Shown here: positions 35,642 to 43,587 of the stretch, in pieces | Layout of the letters: the number at the start of each line of letters is the position of its first letter | Numbering within the stretch: position 1 is the first letter of the stretch | Assembly (NCBI GenBank): GCA_910587485.1 | Contig: CAJUKN010000002.1 | Span: forward strand, 182,378-246,377 | Source of the DNA: an uncultured Lachnospira sp. | Lineage (GTDB): Bacteria; Bacillota; Clostridia; Lachnospirales; Lachnospiraceae | Length of the DNA stretch: 64,000 bases | Direction of reading: 5' to 3' | Made by a program: the position numbers and the translations under genes | The notes under the pieces: generated by a model | What the model saw: the letters and a program-made list of their open reading frames with translations, nothing else | Databases searched by the model: none | Told to the model about the DNA's origin: nothing

Positions 35642-36214
35642 ATGAATTTATTAATTATTGGTATTGCAGCCGCTCTTGTAAATAATGTTGTATTAAGCCA
35701 GTTTTTAGGTCTGTGTCCTTTCTTGGGTGTGTCTAAGAAAATCAACACAGCAGCAGGTATGGGTGGTGCTGTTATTGGTGTTATTACAGTAGCTTCTGCT
35801 ATATGTAGTTTAATATATGATTTTATATTGATACCGTTTGAACTTACCTACCTTAATACAATTGTATTTATTGTAGTTATTGCTTCATTGGTTCAGTTTG
35901 TTGAGATGTTTTTAAAGAAGTGTATGCCGCCGCTTTATGAGGCGCTTGGTGTCTATCTTCCACTGATTACAACAAACTGTGCTGTACTTGGCGTTGCATT
36001 GACGAATGTTCAAAATGGTTATAATTTTATAGAATCTGTAGTGTGTGGTCTTGGTACAGCAATAGGCTTTACAATTGCTATTGTGATATTAGCTGGTATT
36101 CGTGAGCGAATTGAGGATAATGATGTTCCAGAAAGTTTTAAGGGAATGCCTATTGTTTTACTTACAGCAGGATTAATGTCAATTGCATTCTTTGGATTTT
36201 CTGGAATACTGTAA
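35642..36214 (+). CDS. rnfA: Rnf complex subunit A
   Basis: 190 residues, six membrane helices, homologous to RnfE in inverted topology. NNVVLSQFLGLCPFLGVSKK and ITTNCAVLGVAL carry the conserved cysteines of the intramembrane iron-sulfur cluster. GGGAGG precedes the ATG; 13 bases behind rnfE. Confidence 0.95.
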   Translation: MNLLIIGIAAALVNNVVLSQFLGLCPFLGVSKKINTAAGMGGAVIGVITVASAICSLIYDFILIPFELTYLNTIVFIVVIASLVQFVEMFLKKCMPPLYEALGVYLPLITTNCAVLGVALTNVQNGYNFIESVVCGLGTAIGFTIAIVILAGIRERIEDNDVPESFKGMPIVLLTAGLMSIAFFGFSGIL

Positions 36215-36229
36215 GAGGAGGAAAAGTAT

Positions 36230-37054
36230 ATGATGGGTATTGTGTGGGCTGCGATTATTGTTGGCGGCGTTGGTTTGATACTAGGACTTTTTCTCGGATT
36301 TATGGGCAAAAAGTTTGCAGTGGAGGTTGACCAAAAAGAGATTGATGTCAGAGCGGAACTGCCGGGAAATAATTGTGGTGGCTGTGGTTATGCTGGTTGT
36401 GATGCTTTGGCTAAGGCAATTGCTGCCGGTCAGGCAGATTGTGGGGCATGTCCAGTTGGCGGGGCGTCTGTTGCCGCTAAGATTGCCTCTATTATGGGGG
36501 CAGAGGCTGGCGAGACTGTACGTATGACTGCTTTTGTAAAATGTAGTGGTGACTGTGAGAAAGCAAAAGAAAATTATGTGTATTCTGGCGTAGAAGAGTG
36601 TAGCGTTATGCCATTTGTTCCAAATGGCGGCTCAAAGACATGCACATATGGTTGTTTGGGTTATGGTTCTTGTGTAAAGGCATGCCCATTTGATGCCATT
36701 CATGTTGTCAATGGGGTTGCTGTAGTAGATAAAAAGAAATGTAAAGCCTGTGGCAAATGTGTTGCAGCCTGTCCTAGACAGTTGATAGAGTTTATTCCAT
36801 ATGAGTCGAAATATGTGGTATCTTGTTCTTCTAAGGATAAGGGTAAAGATGTTATACAGGCATGTAGCGTAGGCTGTATTGGTTGTATGTTATGTACAAA
36901 ACAGTGCGAGTTTGATGCGATTAAAGTAGAGAATAATATTGCACATATTGACCAAACGAAGTGTACAGGTTGCGGCAAGTGTGCAGAGAAATGTCCAAAA
37001 AAGATTATTATCAAGCAAAATGCTCAATCAGCAAAAAGTTATTCTCAGAAATAA
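36230..37054 (+). CDS. rnfB: Rnf complex subunit B
   Basis: 274 residues. An N-terminal membrane helix is followed by the Fe-S motif NNCGGCGYAGCDAL and CGACPVGG, then four cysteine-rich [4Fe-4S]-type segments (CLGYGSCVKACP, CKACGKCVAACP, CIGCMLCTKQCE, CTGCGKCAEKCP). It accepts electrons from reduced ferredoxin. GAGGAGG ahead of ATG supports the start. Last gene of the operon; a terminator hairpin lies ~110 bases further on. Confidence 0.95.
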   Translation: MMGIVWAAIIVGGVGLILGLFLGFMGKKFAVEVDQKEIDVRAELPGNNCGGCGYAGCDALAKAIAAGQADCGACPVGGASVAAKIASIMGAEAGETVRMTAFVKCSGDCEKAKENYVYSGVEECSVMPFVPNGGSKTCTYGCLGYGSCVKACPFDAIHVVNGVAVVDKKKCKACGKCVAACPRQLIEFIPYESKYVVSCSSKDKGKDVIQACSVGCIGCMLCTKQCEFDAIKVENNIAHIDQTKCTGCGKCAEKCPKKIIIKQNAQSAKSYSQK

Positions 37055-37160
37055 AAAGCTAAGTGCTATGTTTGTATGAAGATTTGATTTTATTTATAAA
37101 AACTAAAGTAATATTTCTATAAATAATGTGTTATAAAGAAATATTACCAATTAGAAAGCA

Positions 37161-37230
37161 GCTGCAAAATAAATTTTCAATGCCAGTATAGATGGTATGA
37201 AATTTTAATTTTGCAGCATTTCTTTTGTTA
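37161..37230 (+). terminator. Terminator of the rnf operon
   Basis: GCTGCAAAATAAATTTTC and the right arm ending AATTTTAATTTTGCAGC pair over ~25 positions with few mismatches, followed by ATTTCTTTTG. The rest of 37055-37332 shows no gene. Confidence 0.7.
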
Positions 37231-37332
37231 ATAAATATTTTGATTGCTGCCCCTAAAAAGACTATGATATAGTTTTACCAAATCCAAGCCATTAGCTGTT
37301 TCTAAAAATGAATTGTAAAATGGAGCTTAATA

Positions 37333-37716
37333 ATGAAAAAAAACAATATTAAAATAAAAAAAGATATGTTATTAATAATAATTATATTAGCAATTGCATT
37401 GTTGTTTTTCTTTTTTATTCATTTTTTTATAAAAAAAGAGGGAAACATGGTTGTGGTTAAAGTAAATGGTGATATCAAATATAAAGAGTCTATCAATCAA
37501 TCAAAACAATTGGTTGTTGATGGGTATCAGGGAGGAAGCAACCAAATTGTGATACAAGATGGATATGTCTATATGGCAGATGCAGATTGTCCAGACAAGT
37601 TATGTGAACATATGGGAAAAATCAGTAAAACAGGAGAAAATATTGTATGTATGCCGCATCGCGTTGTTGTTGAGATTATTGGAGATGGGGGTGAACTGGA
37701 TTCTGTTGTCAAATAG
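37333..37716 (+). CDS. NusG domain II protein
   Basis: 127 residues. One membrane helix (residues ~12-33) anchors a domain of NusG_II type with DADCPDKLCEHMGKIS and a later VCMPHRVVVEI, the CPDKxC...G.I...CxPHxVVVxI signature. Proteins of this kind occur next to rnf and Gx-transporter genes in Clostridia; they may bind a metal or take part in flavin or electron chemistry outside the membrane, but no function is proven. It overlaps the next gene. Confidence 0.85.
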   Translation: MKKNNIKIKKDMLLIIIILAIALLFFFFIHFFIKKEGNMVVVKVNGDIKYKESINQSKQLVVDGYQGGSNQIVIQDGYVYMADADCPDKLCEHMGKISKTGENIVCMPHRVVVEIIGDGGELDSVVK

Positions 37717-38227
37717 TGAAAAAAATTCTAAAAAAGTAAAAAATATAGCAATGTGTGGTATTTTAACGACATTAGCAATGATATTTAGTTATATTGATAG
37801 TTTAATTTCAATACCTATACCTGTGCCGGGCGTTCGGATAGGAATATCGAATATAGCAATTATAACAGTATTATATATAGTGGGTGTCAAGGAAGCAGTT
37901 ATTGTAAATATACTTAGAATCACACTGACTTCCATTTTATTTGGCAATATTACAAGTTTTTGGTTTAGTATAACAGGGGGAATGTTAAGTATTGTTATTA
38001 TGGTTCTTTTGAAAAAAATAGATACATTTTCTATGGTTGGGGTTAGTGTTGCTGGTGGAGTATCGCATAATATTGGGCAGATAATAGCTGCGGTTCTTAT
38101 TATGGAGACAAATACTATTTTATATTATCTTCCAGTTTTACTTATCACAGGAACCTTTACAGGGATTATTATTGGAATAGTAGCAGCTATGGTTCTTAAG
38201 CGGTTGAAAATTTATTCTATTAGATAG
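37691..38227 (+). CDS. Gx transporter family (HepS-like) membrane protein
   Basis: 178 residues, about six membrane helices. SIPVPVPG-like loop (ISIPIPVPGVRIGISNIAII) followed by GVKEAVIVNILR and SFWFSITGGMLS are typical of the Gx transporter/heptaprenyl-diphosphate-synthase component I family, related to ECF-type S components. Substrate unknown. The frame opens far upstream within the NusG_II gene; GGAG seven bases ahead makes GTG at 37691 the most likely start, giving a 26-base overlap and translational coupling. Confidence 0.8.
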   Translation: MNWILLSNSEKNSKKVKNIAMCGILTTLAMIFSYIDSLISIPIPVPGVRIGISNIAIITVLYIVGVKEAVIVNILRITLTSILFGNITSFWFSITGGMLSIVIMVLLKKIDTFSMVGVSVAGGVSHNIGQIIAAVLIMETNTILYYLPVLLITGTFTGIIIGIVAAMVLKRLKIYSIR

Positions 38228-38240
38228 ACAAGATAAAAAT

Positions 38241-38292
38241 AAAAGGCTGTTGCAAAACAGAAATTTTAACATCTTTTTGCAATAGCCTTTTA
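38241..38292. terminator. Bidirectional terminator
   Basis: AAAAGGCTGTTGCAAAA pairs with TTTTTGCAATAGCCTTTT with one mismatch region; A and T runs on both sides serve both converging genes. Confidence 0.82.
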
Positions 38293-38300
38293 TAGAAAAT

Positions 38301-39605
38301 TTATTGTTTATATTGTTGTTGTAGTTCAATTTCTTCCATGGTTTTAGATACGCAGTGTGTAATTGGTTTCCATTCTACTTTTTTAAACAGAGCAACCAAA
38401 GAAATTGGAATATATGTAAGCATAAAAAATGGAAACGTAAACAGCGACCAAATCTTCTTTTTTGGAGAAGCGATAATATTTTTCCATTCAGTTATCAAGG
38501 TTATTGTTGCTACCGAAAACATTAACAAACAAAAGCTTGCAATAGCAAATACACCAGATTCTAATGTGATTGGAATAAGTTGTTTAAATAAAATTGGGTT
38601 CGCTGCGGCTAATATCAAAAAGATAAAATTTAATACCAACAATCCAAAGGAAAGCAATGTAGCAGGTGCTATTGTCATAAACATATCATAACAAGAGATA
38701 AACATTTGACGCTTTTTAAATGCCATCATTATTAAGTCTTTTCCATATTTAAACATTACCTGATAAAATCCTTTTGACCAACGCATACGTTGATTCCATG
38801 ACTGTTTGAATGTTTCCGGCTGTTCATCATAAAACATTGCATTTGAACAATATCCAATCTTTTCACCATCAAGAATATTGATAACAGAAAATTGAATATC
38901 CTCTGTAAGAAGATTGCATTTCCAACCTTTATACTTTTTAATAATGTCACTGTTTACAAGATAACCTGTACCAGAGACAGCACAACTCGTTTTTAACAAC
39001 ATTCTTGGATTGTTGAGGTACTTCGCCTCTCTGCAAAACCAAATAGAGTATCCAGATGTAATCCAATTGGTGTCAAAATTCTTAGAATTGCGGTAGCTTG
39101 TAATAACGCGATATCCTTGGTCAAATGTTTTATTCATTTCTGAAACATAATTTTTAGAAATGATATTGTCTGCATCAAAAATAAAGTAACCATCATAAGC
39201 CGTATAATCGCCATAATCCGTTTTTATTTTCTGAAACGCAAAATCCAGTGCATATCCTTTGCCTACAAGTTGGCTGTTAAAGCGTTCATAGACAATGGCA
39301 CCATTCATTCTTGAAATTTCTGCCGTATTATCGGTACAGTTGTCCGCTATCACAATAATATCAATTAATTCTGATGGATAATCTTGTGCTTTGATACTTT
39401 TAATAAGGTTTGCAATAACAGCACTTTCATTTCGAGCAGCAATAATAAATGCAAATCGGTGTAGTTTCTTTGGTGTGTATTCTGATTTTTTACGTCTCTT
39501 TTCATGAATTAGTGCAATCAATATATATATAAATTGATAAAAATATAACACGGTCAACAACATAAATACCAAGGTGTTAATTGTTGTAATTGTTTTCATG
39601 GTCAT
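38301..39605 (-). CDS. Processive family-2 glycosyltransferase
   Basis: 434 residues. One N-terminal and about three C-terminal membrane helices flank a GT2 domain with FIIAARNESAVIANLI, the FDADN metal motif, CNLLTEDIQF (catalytic ED) and QRMRW (QxxRW). These are the marks of processive beta-glycan synthases such as those for poly-N-acetylglucosamine, hyaluronan or cellulose. No export or modification genes are adjacent, so the polymer is unknown. It is a single gene convergent with the Gx transporter gene. Confidence 0.9.
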   Translation of the reverse strand: MTMKTITTINTLVFMLLTVLYFYQFIYILIALIHEKRRKKSEYTPKKLHRFAFIIAARNESAVIANLIKSIKAQDYPSELIDIIVIADNCTDNTAEISRMNGAIVYERFNSQLVGKGYALDFAFQKIKTDYGDYTAYDGYFIFDADNIISKNYVSEMNKTFDQGYRVITSYRNSKNFDTNWITSGYSIWFCREAKYLNNPRMLLKTSCAVSGTGYLVNSDIIKKYKGWKCNLLTEDIQFSVINILDGEKIGYCSNAMFYDEQPETFKQSWNQRMRWSKGFYQVMFKYGKDLIMMAFKKRQMFISCYDMFMTIAPATLLSFGLLVLNFIFLILAAANPILFKQLIPITLESGVFAIASFCLLMFSVATITLITEWKNIIASPKKKIWSLFTFPFFMLTYIPISLVALFKKVEWKPITHCVSKTMEEIELQQQYKQ

Positions 39606-39720
39606 CTCTCCATTTTTAAAAATGAATTATTGTCACTTTTTTACAAAAATATATAAAGTTACTTGTTGATTATAGCATCACTTTTCAAAAGGTCAATATG
39701 ATAATAAAAAATAAAACTAT

Positions 39721-39750
39721 TTGACAAAAAATTTCATTCATTTATTATAT
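39721..39750 (+). promoter_or_regulatory. Candidate promoter of the DUF815 ATPase gene
   Basis: TTGACA (39721-39726), an 18-base spacer and TTATAT (39745-39750); a better TATAAT is three bases further but gives too long a spacer. The remaining sequence of 39606-39921 is AT-rich and shows no gene. Confidence 0.35.
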
Positions 39751-39921
39751 AATATAACGGGCAGAAATGCAAAGTAAAAATTTGTAAATGATATTTTTTA
39801 TGTAATTAGGAAAGTTTTTATTTGTTTTTATGTAGTTAAGTGAAGGGATTTTTTATAAATAAAGAGTATATATTTGACCTCCATTTATCTGCCTATAAAA
39901 TATACGAAAGGGAGCAACGAT

Positions 39922-41244
39922 ATGTACAAGGAAATATCAAAATTAATTATTTTTGGTGATATGCCAAACGATTCCATATTAGTAAAAATGTCAAATATTT
40001 TCAAAATATTAAATGTTTTCAAAAAATTTACTGATAATGGGATGACAAAGGATGATTTGATAAAAGAGATATATACACAGATAAAACGATTGCTGACAAT
40101 AGCTACAGATTATGGATTTGATGGCAACCTTTGGCAAAATTACTTGACCTTTTTGTTGGTGACAACAGAAAATCCATTTAGCATTACTTGTGAGAAGATA
40201 GGGGCAAACGAAGGCAGTGTTAATCTCTTTGCCATGAATGATATTGGTATTTTTAGAAAACTGTTTCATTATGATTTTTCTGCTATTGAGGAACAACTTG
40301 AAATCAACTGTTTTTCTATTATTACCAATTATAAGGCAATATGTAAAAGTGAACTGATGTACAATCATAATGTGAGCAAGAAAGTTCAAGCGTTGAGCAA
40401 AAAACTTGCTGCTGCCCATACAGACGAAGAATTTTTTGATGGTGTTACCTGTTTTTATAAAGATTATGGCGTAGGTATGTTTGGACTCAATGCTGCTTTT
40501 CGTATTGGAAATCGTGCAGATGGAAGTATTTTCTTTAAACCAATTAATAATATGGACAAGGTAAAATTAGATGACTTGATTGGATATGAGATACAAAAGA
40601 AAAAGCTAATTGAGAATACAGAAAGCTTTATACAGGGAAATAAGGCAAATAATGCACTGTTATTTGGTGACAGTGGCACAGGTAAATCAACAAGCATCAA
40701 GGCAATCGTTAATGAATATTATGATAAAGGGCTGAGAATGATAGAGATTTACAAACATCAGTTTAAAGATTTGTCTAGTGTTATTGCAAGTATTAAAAAT
40801 AGAAATTATAAATTTATAATATATATGGATGATTTATCTTTTGAGGAATTTGAAGTTGAATATAAATTTTTAAAAGCAGTAATTGAGGGCGGTGTGGAAA
40901 CACGTCCAGATAATATATTAATCTATGCAACATCAAACAGACGTCATTTGATAAAAGAAACTTGGAATGACCGCAATGATATGGAGTCAAAGAATGGTTT
41001 ACATAGGTCGGATACAATAGAAGAAAAGTTGTCATTAGTTAATCGTTTTGGTTGTCAAATAAGCTATTCAAAACCAACACAAAAAGAATACTTTGATATT
41101 GTTGTTCAGCTTGCAAAAAGAAATGGTATTAACATGAGTGAGGAAGAACTTTGCAGCGAGGCAAATAAATGGGAACTCAGTCATGGCGGCATATCAGGAA
41201 GAACAGCACAGCAATTTATTAATGATTGCGCTAAAAAGAAGTGA
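39922..41244 (+). CDS. DUF815-type AAA ATPase
   Basis: 440 residues. The N-terminal ~210 residues are helical and unassigned. The ATPase part has Walker A GDSGTGKST, Walker B FIIYMDDLSFE and a sensor-like IYATSNRRHL, matching DUF815 proteins, a group of AAA+ ATPases of unknown role found widely in Clostridia. AAAGGGAG upstream supports ATG at 39922. It is followed by ruvA after 65 bases and could be co-transcribed with ruvAB, though the ruvA leader lies between. Confidence 0.85.
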   Translation: MYKEISKLIIFGDMPNDSILVKMSNIFKILNVFKKFTDNGMTKDDLIKEIYTQIKRLLTIATDYGFDGNLWQNYLTFLLVTTENPFSITCEKIGANEGSVNLFAMNDIGIFRKLFHYDFSAIEEQLEINCFSIITNYKAICKSELMYNHNVSKKVQALSKKLAAAHTDEEFFDGVTCFYKDYGVGMFGLNAAFRIGNRADGSIFFKPINNMDKVKLDDLIGYEIQKKKLIENTESFIQGNKANNALLFGDSGTGKSTSIKAIVNEYYDKGLRMIEIYKHQFKDLSSVIASIKNRNYKFIIYMDDLSFEEFEVEYKFLKAVIEGGVETRPDNILIYATSNRRHLIKETWNDRNDMESKNGLHRSDTIEEKLSLVNRFGCQISYSKPTQKEYFDIVVQLAKRNGINMSEEELCSEANKWELSHGGISGRTAQQFINDCAKKK

Positions 41245-41250
41245 GAATAC

Positions 41251-41309
41251 AATTGAAAATTAAAATTTTCAATCTATGCACAAAAAGCAGTGCGGAAGTG
41301 AGGATAAAA
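41251..41309 (+). promoter_or_regulatory. ruvA leader with AGCAGTGCGGAAGTGAGG motif
   Basis: A hairpin ATTGAAAAT/ATTTTCAAT (41252-41273) is followed by TGCAC (41277-41281), an AAAAAGCA loop and GTGCG (41290-41294), directly before the Shine-Dalgarno GTGAGG. This is the short form of the leader seen at 27614-27705 and 41924-42001; the local 5-bp hairpin is preserved with a G-U change. Confidence 0.5.
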
Positions 41310-41915
41310 ATGATTTCATATATTAAAGGAGAGTTGGTGGAGGTTTTTGGTGATACGATTGTTGTTGAAAATAATGGTATCGGTTTTAATATTAAGGTGC
41401 CTGCGACCGTCATATCTCGTTTTTCAAAGATTGGTGAGTCTGTAAAGGTATATACTTATTTGCAGATTCGAGAAGAATCCCATAGTTTATTTGGATTTTT
41501 GACAAGAGATGATTTGAATATCTTTAAAATGCTTATCAATGTAAATGGCATTGGACCAAAAGGTGCATTGGCAATTTTGTCCACCATATCGCCAAATGAT
41601 TTGAGATTTGCTGTGATTTCAGGAGATGTTAAGTTGATATCGAGTGCGCCGGGCATAGGAAGTAAAACAGCTCAAAAATTGATTATTGAATTAAAAGATA
41701 AGGTATCATTAGAAGATGCACTAGAAAATTCACTTTGTGAGAATGTGTCTGATGCAGAGGACAGTGCAGCTCGAAATGAAGCGATAGAGGCGTTGTGTGC
41801 GCTGGGATATGGCAGTGCGCAAGCGGTTCGAGCAGTCCGTGAAGTAGAAGATATTGAATCAAAAGATTCGGAAGTTATATTAAAAGAAGCGCTTAAAAAG
41901 CTGGCAACGATGTAA
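41310..41915 (+). CDS. ruvA: Holliday junction DNA helicase subunit RuvA
   Basis: 201 residues, the usual length. The OB-fold start MISYIKGELVEVFGDTIVVE, the helix-hairpin-helix motifs NVNGIGPKGALAIL and SAPGIGSKTAQKLIIELKDK, and the C-terminal three-helix domain that contacts RuvB (RNEAIEALCALGYGSAQAV) are present. It binds four-way junctions and loads RuvB. The start at 41310 is set by GTGAGG and family alignment; the frame opens 23 codons earlier inside the leader. Confidence 0.97.
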   Translation: MISYIKGELVEVFGDTIVVENNGIGFNIKVPATVISRFSKIGESVKVYTYLQIREESHSLFGFLTRDDLNIFKMLINVNGIGPKGALAILSTISPNDLRFAVISGDVKLISSAPGIGSKTAQKLIIELKDKVSLEDALENSLCENVSDAEDSAARNEAIEALCALGYGSAQAVRAVREVEDIESKDSEVILKEALKKLATM

Positions 41916-41923
41916 GGTTTATA

Positions 41924-42001
41924 TCTGCGTGTTGTTTACTACAAATGGATAAGAACTTTTGTTCTTTGTACAAAAAGCAGTGCAGAAATGAGAGGAAAAT
42001 T
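41924..42001 (+). promoter_or_regulatory. ruvB leader RNA (long form)
   Basis: TCTGCGTGTTGTTT (41924-41937) can pair with AAGCAGTGCAGA (41975-41986) with the same two bulges as the leader at 27614-27705; several pairs differ but stay compatible (T-G to C-G, C-G to T-G). A central hairpin AAGAAC/GTTCTT is kept. TGTAC (41967-41971) can pair locally with GTGCA. It lies in the ruvA-ruvB gap and so could set RuvB translation independently. Confidence 0.55.
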
Positions 42002-42997
42002 ATGGAGAGAAGGGTTATTTCAACAGAGTTTACAGATGAAGATATGAAGATAGAAAGTGGTCTTCGTCCCGAAAACTTACGAGATTATATCGGACAAGAT
42101 AAAGTGAAGAAAAATTTAAAAGTGTATATTGAAGCCGCAAAGGAGCGAAAGGATGCATTAGACCATGTATTGTTTTACGGACCACCGGGACTGGGAAAGA
42201 CGACACTTGCAGGAATTATAGCAAATGAGATGGGAACACATTTAAAAGTAACGTCAGGTCCGGCTATCGAAAAGCCGGGAGAAATGGCAGCAATACTCAA
42301 CAATCTTGCAGAGGGCGATGTGCTTTTTGTGGATGAGATTCATCGTCTAAACAGGCAGGTAGAAGAAGTGTTGTATCCAGCAATGGAAGATTATCAGATT
42401 GACATTATGATTGGAAAAGGTGCAGCAGCAAGGTCGATAAGATTGGAATTGCCACAATTTACATTGGTTGGAGCAACCACCAGAGCAGGATTGTTATCAG
42501 CACCTTTAAGGGATAGATTTGGTGTTGTAAACCATCTTGAATATTATAGTGTTGAAGAATTAAAGACCATTTTATTGCGTTCCGCAAAAACATTGGGGGT
42601 TGAGATAGACGATAAAGGCGCGTATGAGATGGCAAGGCGTTCAAGAGGTACACCAAGACTTGCCAATAGGCTGTTAAAGAGAGTAAGAGATTTTGCACAG
42701 GTTAAATATGATGGCAGAATTACAGCAGAAGTAGCGGATTATGCGTTAAATTTACTGGAAGTCGACAAAAATGGGTTGGATCGAAATGACCGACTCATTC
42801 TTACAACAATTATAGAGAAATTTAAGGGCGGACCGGTTGGCATTGATACATTATCAGCCTCTATTGGAGAAGATTCGGGTACATTAGAGGAAGTGTATGA
42901 GCCTTATTTAATACAAAACGGATTTATTAACAGAACTGCCAGAGGAAGAGTTGCCACAGAGCTGGCATATAAAAATCTTGGTATACAGATTAATTAA
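42002..42997 (+). CDS. ruvB: Holliday junction DNA helicase RuvB
   Basis: 331 residues. Family marks: LRPENLRDYIGQDKVKKNLK, Walker A YGPPGLGKTTLA, Walker B VLFVDEIHRL, ATTRAGLLSAPLRDRFG (sensor 1/arginine-finger region) and the C-terminal winged helix ending LIQNGFINRTARGRVAT. This hexameric AAA+ motor drives branch migration with RuvA. No ruvC is expected in Firmicutes, where RecU resolves junctions. The start is fixed by AGAGG upstream; an in-frame start 19 codons earlier lies inside the leader. Confidence 0.97.
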   Translation: MERRVISTEFTDEDMKIESGLRPENLRDYIGQDKVKKNLKVYIEAAKERKDALDHVLFYGPPGLGKTTLAGIIANEMGTHLKVTSGPAIEKPGEMAAILNNLAEGDVLFVDEIHRLNRQVEEVLYPAMEDYQIDIMIGKGAAARSIRLELPQFTLVGATTRAGLLSAPLRDRFGVVNHLEYYSVEELKTILLRSAKTLGVEIDDKGAYEMARRSRGTPRLANRLLKRVRDFAQVKYDGRITAEVADYALNLLEVDKNGLDRNDRLILTTIIEKFKGGPVGIDTLSASIGEDSGTLEEVYEPYLIQNGFINRTARGRVATELAYKNLGIQIN

Positions 42998-43013
42998 GGC
43001 AATAATCTATTTT

Positions 43014-43042
43014 TTGACACATATACAATGCTGTTGTATAAT
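43014..43042 (+). promoter_or_regulatory. Promoter of the zapA-U32-ftsW unit
   Basis: TTGACA (43014-43019), 17-base spacer, TATAAT (43037-43042), both perfect. It starts a run of closely spaced genes on the + strand. Confidence 0.75.
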
Positions 43043-43150
43043 AGCAGCAAGCAGATGACTGGCAAAACAAACCGTGTGTCCTTTATAAGAATGTAGTTGC
43101 TGTTTTATAAGACATAGTTGTTGTTTGGGAAGGGTAGAGTGGTGGTACAT

Positions 43151-43585
43151 ATGGCATCAGTAAATACATCGGAAGTAACGATTGGCGGTAAAGTATTTAA
43201 GATAAGTGGATATGAGAGTAAAGAATATCTTACAAAGCTTGCAGAGTACATTAACGATAAAATGCAGGAAATTATCAAAGGAAGAGGAATGACAAGGCTT
43301 GGTTTTGATGTTGTCACAAATCTGATGTACTTAAATCTTGCGGATGATTATTTTAAAGCAAAGGCTATGTGTGATGACATATCGGAAGAAATCGAGAAAA
43401 AAGACCAAGAAATCTACAATCTAAAGCACGAATTAATATCAGCCAATATTAAACTAGACTCACAGGCTAAGGAGATTGAAGCCTTAAAAAAGGAACTTTC
43501 AAAGGTTCATAAAATGCCAGAAGAACGGTTTAATCGAAATGTGGAAGATATAAGAAAACGGACAAAGAATTATAATGAGGGGTAA
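43151..43585 (+). CDS. zapA: Cell division protein ZapA
   Basis: 144 residues. The ZapA core is seen in TSEVTIGGKVFKISGYESKE and KLAEYINDKMQEI, followed by a long coiled coil (residues ~70-125, EEIEKKDQEIYNLKHELISA). ZapA crosslinks FtsZ filaments at the division site. The exact start is uncertain: ATG at 43151 has a weak upstream site, and GTG codons at 43142 and 43145 are alternatives. It is followed after 2 bases by the U32 peptidase gene. Confidence 0.85.
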   Translation: MASVNTSEVTIGGKVFKISGYESKEYLTKLAEYINDKMQEIIKGRGMTRLGFDVVTNLMYLNLADDYFKAKAMCDDISEEIEKKDQEIYNLKHELISANIKLDSQAKEIEALKKELSKVHKMPEERFNRNVEDIRKRTKNYNEG

Positions 43586-43587
43586 AA

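Noticed and set aside
37559..37690. N-terminal extension of the Gx transporter protein
   Set aside because: It would be encoded wholly inside the NusG_II gene in another frame and does not resemble the family; GTG at 37691 is better supported.
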